DNA from: Branchiostoma floridae | Taxonomy: Eukaryota > Chordata > Leptocardii > Amphioxiformes > Branchiostomatidae | Direction: 5' to 3' | NCBI RefSeq assembly: GCF_000003815.2 | Contig: NC_049987.1 | Coordinates: forward strand, 531,473 to 595,472 | DNA: 64,000 nucleotides | Shown here: positions 32,862 through 43,132 of the stretch, one piece after another | How the letters are laid out: each line of letters starts with the position of its first letter | Numbering within the stretch: the first letter of the stretch is position 1 | Program-made: the position numbers and the translations under genes | Notes under the pieces: generated by a model | Databases searched by the model: none | Told to the model about the DNA's origin: nothing | What the model saw: the letters and a program-made list of their open reading frames with translations, nothing else

Positions 32862-34121
32862 GTAACTATTGCAGCAGCAACCTACAAACGGAAAGCAGAT
32901 AAAAAACAAACGGTACTGGGAGACCAAGAAGAGGCGCGGTCAACTACCTGGCTCCGGACAGAATGTTAGTAATACCGACCATGTAAATGTGCACGCCAGG
33001 CCATCAGGGGTCACAACAAGGTACTACACGCTGTAGTGCGCAGAGACACTGGAGAGCAGCCCATTTTCTTTGGTCAAATGTATGTCCGCGTGGGGTAGAA
33101 GACCGTAGACTACAGTGTGTTCTTCGACCACGCCCGTAGTACGTTAGACAGCCCGCCATCTATGCCAGTGGTAGGCAGCGACAGCCAAAGATCTCTTCAG
33201 ACAGCAAGAGCATGGCCCGGATGTCACCAGCTCTACTGCCATCAGCTTACCCGTAAAAAAATGTTCCAACTGTCTGCAACGTAAAGTTGCCCGGAGCGAT
33301 GTCGCAAGACGAGCAGTCATTGATGCAGTTTTTGCAAGAACGGCTTAACTGCAGCCACCAGCAGGTAGTCTACGAGGAGAGTCTTCAGCATACAGAGGAG
33401 CTCGCAAATGCAGGGAACTTCGGTCTATACTTCCAGGAACAAGTTGTTACCCTACTTCTGTCGAACCTAGCGTACATACTTTCTAACGAATTGGTCAAAC
33501 AATGCTGAATCCGCCAATCATGTCCTGAAAGTTTCCGTGGGATGGAAACATCAGCCTCTACTCAGAGTCGTGCAGAAACTATCTAAAGTAGTCCAATGCC
33601 AGTACCAGAATATTAAAAGACCTACCACCAACATTGGTTAATACAAGCTGACAAACGACTTTGCCAAGTTCAGAACACACCGGAACACATGGTACGCACT
33701 GTCCGAGAAGGAGAGGGACACGATCTACGGTAACTTTGGCATGCAATGAAGAAGACTAGTCGACTCGTCATTTGTGCAGGTGGGAGATCAGGCGTAGTGG
33801 TTTCCTTCCACGATGAAAAAAAAGGACAAGCCTTTTGGACGTTTGGCCCGTTAGCTTTAATTTGCTGTTGCCATGTGTTTACCGGCACATAACTGGTAAT
33901 ACATTGCACACTAGTAGCATGGTGCAACGATTTCAAATGTATACGGTGTAGCAAGTATCCCCAGCTCACACCCGCTTTGCACGACGGGCCCTCATTAACC
34001 TCGACCTTAGGAGTATTGCTTTTGTCAACGTCCATCGTCTGCCAAAGGTGCTCGGTAATCCGGTCATCGCCAAGTTTCAGTAGCCAAGTGATGTTTACAT
34101 AAAATCACTCTATATTTCAAT
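32862..34121. other. Coding-like but unidentified region
   Basis: GC-richer stretches with short frames (33287-33508 plus; a short frame with KFRTHRNTWYALSEKERDT near 33668-33740). They may be decayed downstream parts of the MULE-type element or another element. I recognise no domain with confidence. Confidence 0.3.
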
Positions 34122-34560
34122 TTGAACCAAAGTCCAAATTGCCGACGGGGGTCCCAAAAACATGTGTATGAAAATAGCTTAATACAAGGAAGTTATTGGA
34201 ATGTTATAATTATAAAAGTTCAGCGCAGGCTTACTATGACTCCTTACCTCAATTTAATCATCAATTTTGTGATAGTTGTAATGATATTTGTATCCATCTT
34301 ATTGTCCGGAGATATTCATCCTAACCCATTACCAGTCCAAGTTAACTCAATTGAATCCTTAAATGTTTTCATGCAAACGTAAATAGTATAACTGCTGGCT
34401 ATAAAATGGATGGATAGTCTTCATTAGCAGTTATAATTAAAGTAGACATAATGGCCATCACAGAAACTTCGCTCAGTAATTTTGTTGGTTCTGAAGCTAT
34501 TTCTCTCGAAGGATTTCAATCTCCAAAGGTGACAGGAACAGACATTGCGGGGACCTCAAG
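34122..34560 (+). pseudogene. LINE 5' end with degenerate 2A-like motif and endonuclease start
   Basis: The frame 34122-34382 has a hydrophobic stretch (FVIVVMIFVSILLS) followed directly by GDIHPNPLP (34308-34334). 2A-like peptides end D-x-E-x-N-P-G-P and are known at the N-terminus of some animal LINE ORFs; here E is H and the essential G of NPGP is L, so ribosome skipping should fail. After frame breaks, MAITETSLSNFVGSEAISLE (about 34452) matches the AP-endonuclease start (A-I-T-E-T). The LINE then stops at a poly-C tract (34562-34577). Confidence 0.65.
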
Positions 34561-34794
34561 CTGCCCCCCCCCCCCCCTTAGAGCAGGTGGTTAAATCAAA
34601 TGTTCGGGTATGTTATCTAATTAGGAACGCTAAATGCTGCTATATTCTACCTACTTTTAGATGTTTGTAGAGTTTCGGTTTTGTCTATGTTGTTTTGATG
34701 AGAAGGTTTTGACACAGAACCAATGGCGATGTTTAACATGTGGAATTTCGAGGGGTAGACAATTTGATCATCTTTCATTGTTATGCAAATATGT

Positions 34795-35045
34795 TAAGAT
34801 GAGACCAGCGCATGGTTACGTGTGTTACGCGTTATGGAAGTTATTTAATATGGGTCAGGCCCATGGTTTCGTCCGTATTTATGTTTTTAATATGTGAACA
34901 TATTGAATATGGGTCAGGCCCATGGTCCCGTCGGTGTTTATGTTTTAAATATGTGAACTTATTGAATATGGGTCAAGCCCATGGTCTCGTCCATGTTTGT
35001 GTAGTTAAATGTTGATATTTTAAATATTGGTAAGGCCCATGAACG
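34795..35045. repeat. Minisatellite, unit about 60 bp, 4-5 copies
   Basis: Units with ATGGGTCAGGCCCATGGT recur at about 34850, 34909, 34968 and 35026 (the last degraded), plus a decayed first unit. The core ATGGG...CCCAT can form a short hairpin in each unit. The frames across it are artefacts of the repeat. Confidence 0.75.
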
Positions 35046-35156
35046 TCCGAACATTTGTTTTGCAGTAAGAGCCAACCAGGCATAGGGACTTGAAGAAAGT
35101 TATTTAAATGCCTGTTGATGACTTTATGTGGGGTATTGTTGTATCTGTTTTAGGCG

Positions 35157-35390
35157 ATGCGTAATAGGCTGGCATCGTTAGAAGCGACGGTGCAAAGACT
35201 GTCTGGCCAGCAAACCAAAGATGCAATAAGACAGGAGATTCTGGAACAAACAACACGCCCAGATGCGCTGTTCGTCCGAAAAAAGGTCGTCGCACTTGTG
35301 GATGCATTAGTGGATGCAGCTCGAACTGAGCGCCACGAGATAGTGGACGAGTTCAAGATCATAGCCGCCCAGCTATGCCGCCCAGCTCAA
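35157..35390 (+). pseudogene. Coiled-coil-like fragment related to the Gag-like N-terminus
   Basis: AMRNRLASLEATVQRLSGQQ then AIRQEILEQ and VRKKVVALVDALVDAA. The plan MR-x(4)-L ... IRQE(I/L) ... (F/N)VR(K/R) matches the start of the Gag-like frames at 19270 and 39540, so this is a diverged third version. It is fused directly to a LINE fragment at about 35390. Confidence 0.45.
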
Positions 35391-35391
35391 G

Positions 35392-36054
35392 ATCAGCTCT
35401 AAATCCATTAAAGAGAGGGCATACAAAGCTCTAGTACGGCCATTGCTTGAAAATGCCTCGACGGTGTGGGGTCCGCACACCAAAAAAGGCATGGACAAAC
35501 TCGAAGGAAGAAGGGCAGCCAGATTTGTCCTAGGTAGATACCACATCACTTCTAGCGTTAGCCAAATGTTATCGGTACTCGGCTGGCACTCTCTCGCTCA
35601 ACGCAGGAAGACTGCAAGAGTGGGTGCTCTGTATAAAATCTACCACGGCCTCATGCATTGTCCTGTCATTATGAACAAACTTGTCCATCTCCCCACACGT
35701 CTCCGCCGTTCTCATTCACAGCAGTTCCGTCTGGTGGCTACAAGAACAAAATACAGAGAGGGAGCGTTCCTTCCTAGAGCAGTTAAAGAATGGAACAATC
35801 TACCAGTCAGTGTTGCAGAGGCACCCACACTAGACACCTTCGTGTCTCGTGCCTCCTGCTTACCCAAACACAGTATGTCTATTCTTCGGGTCCCACGGAC
35901 TTTGACCTGGAACGGACTTTGGACAACGATTACGGATAACGGATTAACACAGTATTGCACAGGATTTTCTCAGCGTCAGCCTGCACCGGCTAATGCGCCC
36001 ATCCCAAAGTGCCGTAATAATGTACGACAAAGAGGAGCTATTTGCACAGTTTGA
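35392..36054 (+). pseudogene. LINE RT C-terminal domain (221 codons open)
   Basis: An intact frame reads KSIKERAYKALVRPLLENAS, TVWGPHTKKGMDKLE, RRAARFVLGRYH, LGWHSLAQRRKTAR and FLPRAVKEWNNLP. This is the thumb/C-terminal region of CR1/Jockey-type LINE proteins. It is truncated at its 5' edge, within the part following the YADD box, and ends at TGA 36052. It is the longest undamaged LINE frame in the window, so this insertion may be relatively young. Its 3' end abuts the second copy of the unclassified element. Confidence 0.75.
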
Positions 36055-36345
36055 AGGGCTCGGAGATCAATTAAAGGGTTGGAGCCAAGTTTTTGAAGGT
36101 GGCTTAGCATATAAATGGTATCCATAGAATATAAGTGGTATCCATCTCTAGATGTTACAAGCACAGTGTGGCTTGCCTCCAGTGTTTAATGGTATATTCT
36201 TTCACTGTGTGCAATGTGGGAATGCTAAAAGCTATCGCCCGATGGTACGTGGTGTGGCTGGACCACGTGGGTGAAGGTGAACTGGGACAAGGTGCAACAT
36301 GGTAATCAAAGAGATTTTCGTGGAAACTGCCATGCGGTACTATTA
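36030..36345 (+). pseudogene. Unclassified element: first zinc-knuckle segment (copy 2)
   Basis: It parallels 17560-17890 base by base from GAGGAGCTATTTGCACAGTT through the GGTATCCAT pair and the knuckle region to ATGGTAATCAAAGAGATTTTCG. The knuckle has lost a second position (FFHCVQCGNAKSYRP), so the His is replaced. Copy 2 then continues in parallel to about 36935. Confidence 0.6.
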
Positions 36346-36935
36346 AATAGATTTTGTGGATGTTGTCAAATATGTGCCAGTTTGTGTATGAAAAGGTTAA
36401 GAAATGAAATGTTGACTTGTTGTGAAGATTTAAACACAAGTGTAGTACATAAGTTGAAATATCGGAATGACAAAGTGATAGTGCGTACCAATGGAAATAT
36501 GTTTTGTAATGAAACATATATTAGAAAAGGAAACAAGATAATGTTTTACAAGTGTACAAAATTTATGAGTTTATTTTGAAATAAGGCACAAAGCAAGTCT
36601 CCTACCAGTGGATAAATTTTGTGTAATTGGATGATAAATTTGTATTGAAATGAGACACAAAGTGATGTTTCGACGAGTGGAAAATGCTGTGTAATGCCTG
36701 ACTGCCCGTGTTCACCTAGAATACACATACACATAGCATGTTAGCACATGCAAGACATTTGAAGCTTGGATTGATGAAGAGATTGCTAGTAGACTACGGA
36801 CTGGGCCAATAAGAGTTTGGAAGAAAGTTGGAGAATGTCAACAGCCTTATCTTACCTTCACTCTGTTTTTCGTACCGTGTCAGAAGGTTCTATACGCATG
36901 CTGACCAAGAAAATCCAGAATGAAATACACACACA
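36346..36935 (+). pseudogene. Unclassified element, copy 2, middle part
   Basis: Parallels 17880-18300 and then, at 36770-36850, the GATGAAGAGATTGCTAGTAG block of the RT-like fragment. A deletion of about 370 bp relative to copy 1 joins CAGCCTTAT to a block matching 18765-18830. No frame survives. Sequence to 37930 is an insertion absent from copy 1. Confidence 0.55.
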
Positions 36936-36959
36936 GTTGATGCAGCAGTTACAGAACTG

Positions 36960-37930
36960 TTCCTCGATAATCATGTAAAATAGGTAATGATTTGCATAAT
37001 TTACATCTCATTAGTGTAATCATCATCTATAGTTGCCCTATACCAGCTAGCGTTCTACAAACAAACCTTCACAAAATAATCATGCTTTTAATTATAAGGT
37101 GCCATTACTTTCCACTACATTTCCCAAAAGTAAACGGCTGTGCTAGTAGCAGTTAGAATTCAATTTTATCACCCCAACTGACCTTGACTTACGTTATCCA
37201 CAAACAGAATCTTGAAAATCCACCTCTCCATTCATGAGCTATTTTCTTTCAAAGTCTACAACAAAATCGGTCCCTGCTTGCCTGCATGGTGTCTTGTTTC
37301 TTTTAGCTAATATTGATATACTTCTTTATCAATAACAGGGAGAAGGAGAATATTTTACTGTTGCTTTTGTAACGGCAACAAGTCTTGGGACAAAAACACC
37401 GTCAGCAAACATTTGGCGAAGAATGGCATGCGTCCATTAACGGCAACGTCCGGTTCCGACAGTGATGACAGCCGTTAAAGTCAGTTCAAACACCCAAGGT
37501 TGGAGGTAAATCAAATAGAGCATCCGAATAAGACTAGAGACGAAACAAATACAGGATTTGAAACAGATCAGGCAATTCCGATAGTGTCAATTTACTGTAA
37601 TATTGTGCCAATGCATTATCGTCAACTTTGTACTTTAATCCTTGAAGAAAAGTGCATTTGGTCTTCAAGTACTTTTTAAAAGAAATTTTCTTCTTTCCTT
37701 TTTTTTCAGTCGTCTGGATTTAACAGCAATGAGGGACCATTCAATCTGGCCAATACCGGTTTCTGGGGAATCGAACAATCTAAATTTGACGATCAGGAAA
37801 TTGTCACTGTGGCTTCTGAAGCTGTGCAATTGTAATTATGCCGTCAATGATGACGACAATTCTAACATTTATCACGACATTGATAATGACAATGACTACA
37901 ATTTCATTGACATTAAAAACAGTGAAGAAG
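36960..37930. other. Insertion in copy 2, unassigned
   Basis: About 1 kb not present in copy 1. It has no recognised termini or gene. The right end (37840-37930) is Asn/Asp-rich in one frame. Confidence 0.35.
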
Positions 37931-38120
37931 AAAGGGATTTAGATTTAGATTAGTTTGAACACGATTCTGATCCTTATTCTAATCAGCCATATTCACCTTT
38001 GATGCATCACCTTGATGATCTCAAATCCTGTATAAGAATGTTGGCGGCGTCGTATGGTTCGACGAACCACTCAGAAAAGAAAATTGAAGAGCTTCTAAAG
38101 ATGATCAAGTGTTAGCTATC
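37930..38120 (+). pseudogene. Acidic segment, copy 2
   Basis: GGGATTTAGATTTAGAT to GATCTCAAATCC and AAGAAAATTGA follow the same order as 18864-19025. An in-frame stop has replaced the third codon after DLDLD. Confidence 0.55.
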
Positions 38121-38155
38121 CGGACCAAATACATGCCCCACGAAACTGAGATTGG

Positions 38156-38593
38156 TTGATAAAACTATCATACTTAAACACAATGAATATGTCTGTCTCA
38201 AAGTCTGTTGCATATTCGAATATCACCGGAGAATACAACAGACGACAACATAGCCATGTCTGCAGAATTCCAAAGTACAAAGATAGAACAATACAACCTA
38301 GAAAGGTCTTTCAATACTTCTCATTAACAGAAGAAGGTCTCGCCCAACACTTTGGGAGAATGCACAAACCCACTCCGAACGACCCGACCGACATTACGAC
38401 GATCTCATGTATGATATGCAAGACACAACAATGTATCCAGACCATATGTAGTTGTTTCTCTGAAGGTGAAGCAAGGGGTGTAGCCTTCCATATTGCTGCT
38501 GATGAAGTTTTTTTCTTATCCGATAAGCCCTCTTTATGGAATGTGACCGATAACAGTCATTATCGAGAAACCTACGAGGTCAAGCAGAAATGA
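38156..38593 (+). CDS. Unidentified ORF, 145 codons
   Basis: The second-longest clean frame in this half of the window. It includes FSLTEEGLAQHFGRMH, which resembles the F-x6-L-x2-H-x4-H half of a C2H2 finger but lacks the Cys pair, and later CMICKTQQC. It lies inside a stretch that copy 1 does not have. It could be part of an inserted element. No function can be given. Confidence 0.3.
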   Translation: MIKLSYLNTMNMSVSKSVAYSNITGEYNRRQHSHVCRIPKYKDRTIQPRKVFQYFSLTEEGLAQHFGRMHKPTPNDPTDITTISCMICKTQQCIQTICSCFSEGEARGVAFHIAADEVFFLSDKPSLWNVTDNSHYRETYEVKQK

Positions 38594-39074
38594 ACTGTCC
38601 GCAATATTTCTCTACGGAGTTGTCCCTGGTCCAGAGAAAGCAAATCATCCTTGTACGGGCTCAAAAATGGATGGTATCCAGTTGATACTAATTTTTGTAG
38701 AGATAAAGGAGGACAACCGTCAATTTTGGGATTTTAGGTGACATCATGACCTTACTAAACAGGATTTTCTAAACACATTTACATATTATTTGGTATTTCC
38801 TAATGACCCCCTCCTTCAGTAAACGTAATTGCTCTAAATGCATATGGTTGGGACATGTAGTAAGGAGACCCCCAAACACATTGGTCCATAAAGGCTATTA
38901 TTATGAGTTTTTAAAGCCAAGGTCAAATTCCAAAAGACACCGGACTGAGTCTCAAGTGTGCATAGATTAATGTAAAGTATTGTGCGCCTTGGAGAGTACT
39001 GACGGTTCGGAGGGAAGCAATTGGTCAGTCCTTGGCCTAATCACTTCGGCAGGGCAGGGAGGCAAGACAGGTAT

Positions 39075-39099
39075 GTATATATATATATATATATATATA
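39075..39099. repeat. (TA)n microsatellite
   Basis: About 12 TA units. A LINE-linker-like frame (RQILRDMRKLDKMYC) starts right after it but is too short to call. Confidence 0.85.
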
Positions 39100-39279
39100 C
39101 TCGCCAGATTCTGAGAGACATGCGCAAACTGGACAAAATGTATTGCAAAGCCAAGGAAACTAACACACAAGAAGTTCAAGACATGCAGGGAAGGGGTCAA
39201 ACAAAGGGTAACAAAAATAAACAATGGGTACAAAGCCAACTTTCAGGAAAATGCCAGGCGACTGCGTGCGTGACAAGCG

Positions 39280-39705
39280 GGAGAGGATTTATGGTTCTTG
39301 TGTTTCTTGTTGATCGTAGGTTGAGGCTTGCTCACGATTTCTGTATTCGATCACTATCGAGAGGCCTGGAAGTATCCGAACAAATGAGAAGCTGGTTATA
39401 TGACAGTGAAGACAGGAAGGGGTTATCTAAGACGAGATTTTTTTTTTGCAACTGCAACGGTGGACAGTGGTAGAGATTGACTATGTCGGGTGTTGATGTG
39501 TTTCAGGGCTATGACCAGTACTTTTAGAAGTGAGCTTGCAGCGATGAGGGAGGAGATCGCTACGCTGAGGGAAGATTCTATATGGACGGCATCAGGCAGG
39601 AGCTCATCCAGTTTGCATCACATCCGGCAGCAACATTTGATCGCAGGAGGGCTTTGATCGAGACCTTGGTGGTTACGACGAAGCAACAGTACCACGCCAG
39701 AGGAT
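39280..39705 (+). pseudogene. Gag-like N-terminus, copy 2
   Basis: Parallels 19040-19460: TTCTTGTTGATCGTAG, TCGATCACTATCGAGAG, GGACAGTGGTAGAGA and GCGATGAGGGAGGAGATCGC all occur in the same order. One base change relative to copy 1 moves the frame after LREDS. Homology stops near 39705 and resumes at 43133, so about 3.4 kb were inserted between. Confidence 0.65.
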
Positions 39706-39933
39706 AAAACAAAATCGCCCATGTAATTTTCTGTTGCAGTCGTAACTTAATTGCATTTGATAAAGTGCACTACGTAAGCAATTATCATACTATTAGGAGG
39801 TTATACACTGCGCGCCTTTCGGGGAGGAAATTTGCAACGTTGCTCCATGCACCTGTACCTGTCGGTCGTCATCCACCTGCAACTATCTGCCGTGTTTCAA
39901 GTCGTACTTATTATCTATTTACACTCGTGGTAC

Positions 39934-40115
39934 GATGTCAAAAAGGAAGGACACGGAATCTACCGGCGCCAGTGCCGCCGCCACCAACAAAACTCCACCG
40001 GAGTTACAGCACAAATGGTGCCTGAGAGAAAGGCTTTTCTTGTGATTTTATTATACTTGCACATATACCAATAAAGCTGTCCTGCGAAATTTCTCTATCG
40101 GGTGTTTTATCATAT
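39934..40115 (+). repeat. Short module with AATAAA tail, copy 3
   Basis: The best copy: ATGTCAAAAAGGAAGGACAC opens the module and ACCAATAAAGCTGTCCTGCG closes it. Upstream, GTGTTTCAAGTCGTACTT is shared with 43940, so the repeated unit begins before the ATG. It could be a short non-autonomous retroelement or a conserved UTR. Confidence 0.6.
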
Positions 40116-40404
40116 GGAATGATATGGCAACGGGCAGAGTGTATATTACATACTCGGACTTGCATTTAATTGCTTAGGTAATTAAATTTCTTTAAAAAAA
40201 GGACAGAATAATGAATTGTATTATATACAAATTTCTTATGCAAGTAACATAGCATTACGTCGATATTCATTGTATTTAGATATTCTCCCGTAGAAAAATC
40301 ACAAACTCGAAACTGTACAGATTTGGTAGTAGTTCACTGATTATTCTAAAAATTTTAGAAAAAAAAGCACTAGCATAGTAATTGAAGGAAAACAACAATG
40401 GAAA

Positions 40405-41040
40405 TAACTGACAATGTACTTGGCCTTTTTCTCTCGACCGAAGTAAGAGATCCTCTGGACAGATACCAGATAAAGAGCTCAGTCGACAAACACATGGCAA
40501 AGTCTGTCGATATGTTAAAGAAGTTGTTGTTACTTATCCCTAATGTACGTGCCTACATTTCGACAGTGACACTTACCAGATCTGTTAATGAGCTTGTTTC
40601 ATACCTTTGAATGACTAAATATGCAAAGAAAGAGAACTATCGGAATTATTCCTGGCTTATTCATGCGTACGTCATATTTGGCGGTGGCAGGGGTTACAGT
40701 ACAACAGGGTGCCTGAGCGAAATGCCTTTTTAGTCCAAAGTTTGTTATTTAACTGACGATGTACTTGGCTATTTTCTGGACCGAGGTGAGAGCTGCGCTG
40801 GACAGATACCAGATAGGAAGCTCAGTCGACAAACACATGGCAATGTCTGTCGTTATGGTAAAGAATTCTCGTTACTTATCCCTTATATGTTCACCCATAC
40901 ATTTCGACAGTGACACTAACCAGATCTGTGGAAGAGCCTGTTTCATACCTTTGCTATGACTATATGCAAAGAATATGCAAAGAGAGAAGACTATCTCAAT
41001 TGTTCCAGGCGTATTCATGCGTACGTCATATTTGGCGGTG
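40405..41040 (+). repeat. Tandem duplication, unit ~285 bp (exon-like)
   Basis: 40405-40686 and 40751-41040 are close copies, starting AACTGACAATGTACTTGG and ending CGTACGTCATATTTGGCGGTG. Each encodes a form of VRDPLDRYQIKSSVDKHMAK; the first is open to a stop at 40608. A third relative lies at 25816. Between the units is a piece of the ELQHK module. The peptide is not recognised. Confidence 0.65.
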
Positions 41041-41820
41041 ACAAAAAAAGGTACAGAGTGGACAGATTTGCAAAGATATACCCAAGGTGAAAGAACAGTC
41101 ATAAATGTAATTGGAATAGAGTAAAAGAATAAACAAAAACAGACCACAAGGACAAAAAGTACAAGAGCTACTGAAAGAAATAGTCACAGATATCCCGTGT
41201 AATGAATTATACACGGCTGTGGAAATGAGTCAAGTGCTAGAATCAGCTGCATCACATATGGAACAAAATTCAGATTGACGAGAGAACTTTGTGTCGAACA
41301 GCCTAGAAGAATAGTTTGTGCAGGATTGTAATCAGGCAACACAAGCATTCAATGAGAGCCTCCATAGACAGAAGATCTCAATAAGAGAGTGACTGGCGGA
41401 ATTTAAGGCTAAAATTGAATACAAGGCTATATATAGTAAAGGCAACACACAGCACATCTTAGAACAGCGCTAAGGATACAAAAATGTATTTCAAGAAACT
41501 TTGGAAAATATTCACAGAAAAAAATATAAATAGCAAACGAAATTAGTACATGACTTGCTAAATGTTTTAATTTTTTTCAATAAGTCAGAAGAGGAACATA
41601 CAGCTGAGAGTAATGTCATTAAATTGTGAAACTTAATTCTTTTTGATTGCATGTCTTGTAATACTGATCAGCATGTCGACATACTAGATAAAGAAATATC
41701 TAAGGTGGGAATATAAGATAGTGACAAGAATGAACAATCTATGTCCAAATTCTGTATCAATCTAACTTCGTACAGAAATAATTACATATGCTACATTTAA
41801 TGTTTGTACACAAATTACAG

Positions 41821-41945
41821 CACCCACAGCGGCTGGTATTTGCCGAATAATTCAGATGACTCGCCCTGATGGCACAGTCCTGGGCACTTTTCGGGAACGG
41901 GAAAGACAACGGGAAATTGATAAGCATATTATTAAGCTTCATGAA
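41821..41945 (+). other. Exon-like block, unidentified
   Basis: After AAATTACAG, one frame is fully open: PTAAGICRIIQMTRPDGTVL, then GTFRERERQREIDKH; GTAAAC follows at 41946. Its upstream flank matches 26023-26060. The protein is not recognised. The phase does not fit the next exon-like block, so they may not be joined directly. Confidence 0.4.
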
Positions 41946-42006
41946 GTAAACTTAAAATATTTTTTATAGAACAACTTTCCTTGCAATTTCTTGTAAAGTA
42001 AACTAG

Positions 42007-42091
42007 CCAAGGCCCTGAAGAAAATTGCAGACCAAGAAGAGGAACTTGAGAAAGCAGAAACAGGCAGCACTTCCTGCACAATAAGTTATAG
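42007..42091 (+). other. Exon-like block, charged helix
   Basis: After TAAACTAG the frame reads KALKKIADQEEELEKAETGS to a donor-like GTAAAC at 42092. Coiled-coil-like. Family unknown. Phase conflicts with 41821-41945. Confidence 0.35.
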
Positions 42092-42263
42092 GTAAACCAT
42101 ATATTTTACATGTCAATTAGATTAGTTATTGCGTGGCAGCACCTTCTAAAGGTAAACTTAGATTTTTTAGGTTACCATTCTATAATTAGAGCTTTGTATT
42201 TTAAAAATGGGCTTCTTTCAACTTGCATTCTCCTTTGTATATTTAATGGAAACAATGACGTTA

Positions 42264-42600
42264 ACATCAACTATCATAATTCCACCAGGTGCCATAATAC
42301 CGCCACCTCAAAAAACGTTAGTATAGAGGTCTTCCCAAGATTGTCTTGAACACCAAATGTTAAATATCCTAAATGTAATACTAATATTTAGGTCTTGAAG
42401 ACAATCTTGAGAAGGCACCCGAAAATAGAATGAAGGAGAATATAGGATGAAGGAGAATTCTTTTACAAGCTCTGACGAAGGTGTCTGAGAGACATCGAAA
42501 CGTAAGCCATGTAAATAACTACTGGTTGAGCAAAATTAGAATTCTCCTTCATCCGGCCGGTATAATGGCACCTGTTGGAATTATGAGAATGCATGTTATC
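42264..42600 (+). mobile_element. Palindromic element containing a ribozyme-like fold
   Basis: The outer arms (about 42264-42303 and 42558-42600) pair through TCATAATTCCA and CAGGTGCCAT. A second inverted pair is AAGATTGTCTT (about 42340) and AAGACAATCTT (about 42401). A third, perfect 15-bp pair (42446-42460 and 42539-42553, GATGAAGGAGAATTC) encloses the hammerhead-like core. The nesting suggests a small structured mobile element rather than random palindromes. No coding frame. Confidence 0.65.
42462..42515 (+). ncRNA. Hammerhead-ribozyme-like motif
   Basis: Stem I: TTTACA and GCT on the 5' side pair with AGC and TGTAAA on the 3' side, around a small internal loop. Core box 1: CTGACGA (42472-42478). 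Stem II: GGTGTCT pairs with AGACATC (7 bp, one G-T) closed by GAG. Core box 2: GAAA (42497-42500), then CGTA. Known hammerheads have CUGANGA, stem II, GAAA, stem III and UH in this order. Two departures: one extra A (42479) before stem II, and stem III reduced to ACGT, which could only work as a dimer, as reported for minimal hammerheads in some retroelements. Activity is unproven. Confidence 0.5.
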
Positions 42601-43115
42601 ACCTGATCTTAATGTGATCTATCTCAACGCAAAAGCGTTAAATCTGTATATCGTTGTAGAAACAAATTGGCGCAGCTGCAGAACTTGTATGCACCATGAA
42701 GCACCAGACCTATCGGATCACAGAGACTTGGTTAACTCCTGGTGTACATGATTAAGAGGTTATTTCGCCAGAACGGGACTTGGAGCTCCAGGATTAAATC
42801 CTAGTTTGCGAACTCCGTCCCCCTACCGTGGAAAGGATTGCTGTGGTACTATGTTACAGGTCGCCTTCCGGCGACCTGGCACCATTTACAGGTAACCTGT
42901 GCTCGGTTCTGGAGAGAGTACATAATTAAAGCAGCATGTGCTTCGTAGTCGGCGATTTCAACCTGCCTCGTATTGGCTGGCCCAGCTGTGTTGTGACAAA
43001 CGACGGCAAGGAAGCCGACTTCTGCAACTTGATTAACGACCATTTTCTTCAACAACTCAATCAAGTGCCTTCAAATTCGTGTACAACTTACTCGATCTGG
43101 TGTTTACGGACTTTG
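42600..43115 (+). pseudogene. LINE AP-endonuclease domain remnant
   Basis: Early part: VIYLNAKS-like and, after shifts, RNKLAQLQNL and ITETWLTPG (about 42718). Later the frame from 42936 has VVGDFNLPRIGWPS, the GDFN catalytic block of AP endonucleases, then FCNLINDHFLQQLNQVP and, after another shift, LLDLVFTDFAER (about 43083). This is the CR1-type order. At least three frame breaks. It ends at about 43115, where copy 2 of the Gag-like part resumes. Confidence 0.7.
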
Positions 43116-43132
43116 CTGAGAGGCAGCCATAT

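Noticed and set aside
39021-39473. 150-codon ORF starting near 39.02 kb
   Set aside because: It reads through the TA microsatellite and joins unrelated pieces; only a short LINE-linker-like resemblance.
41821-42091. Two neighbouring exon-like blocks as one spliced gene
   Set aside because: Open frames are in incompatible phases, so a direct splice would shift the frame.
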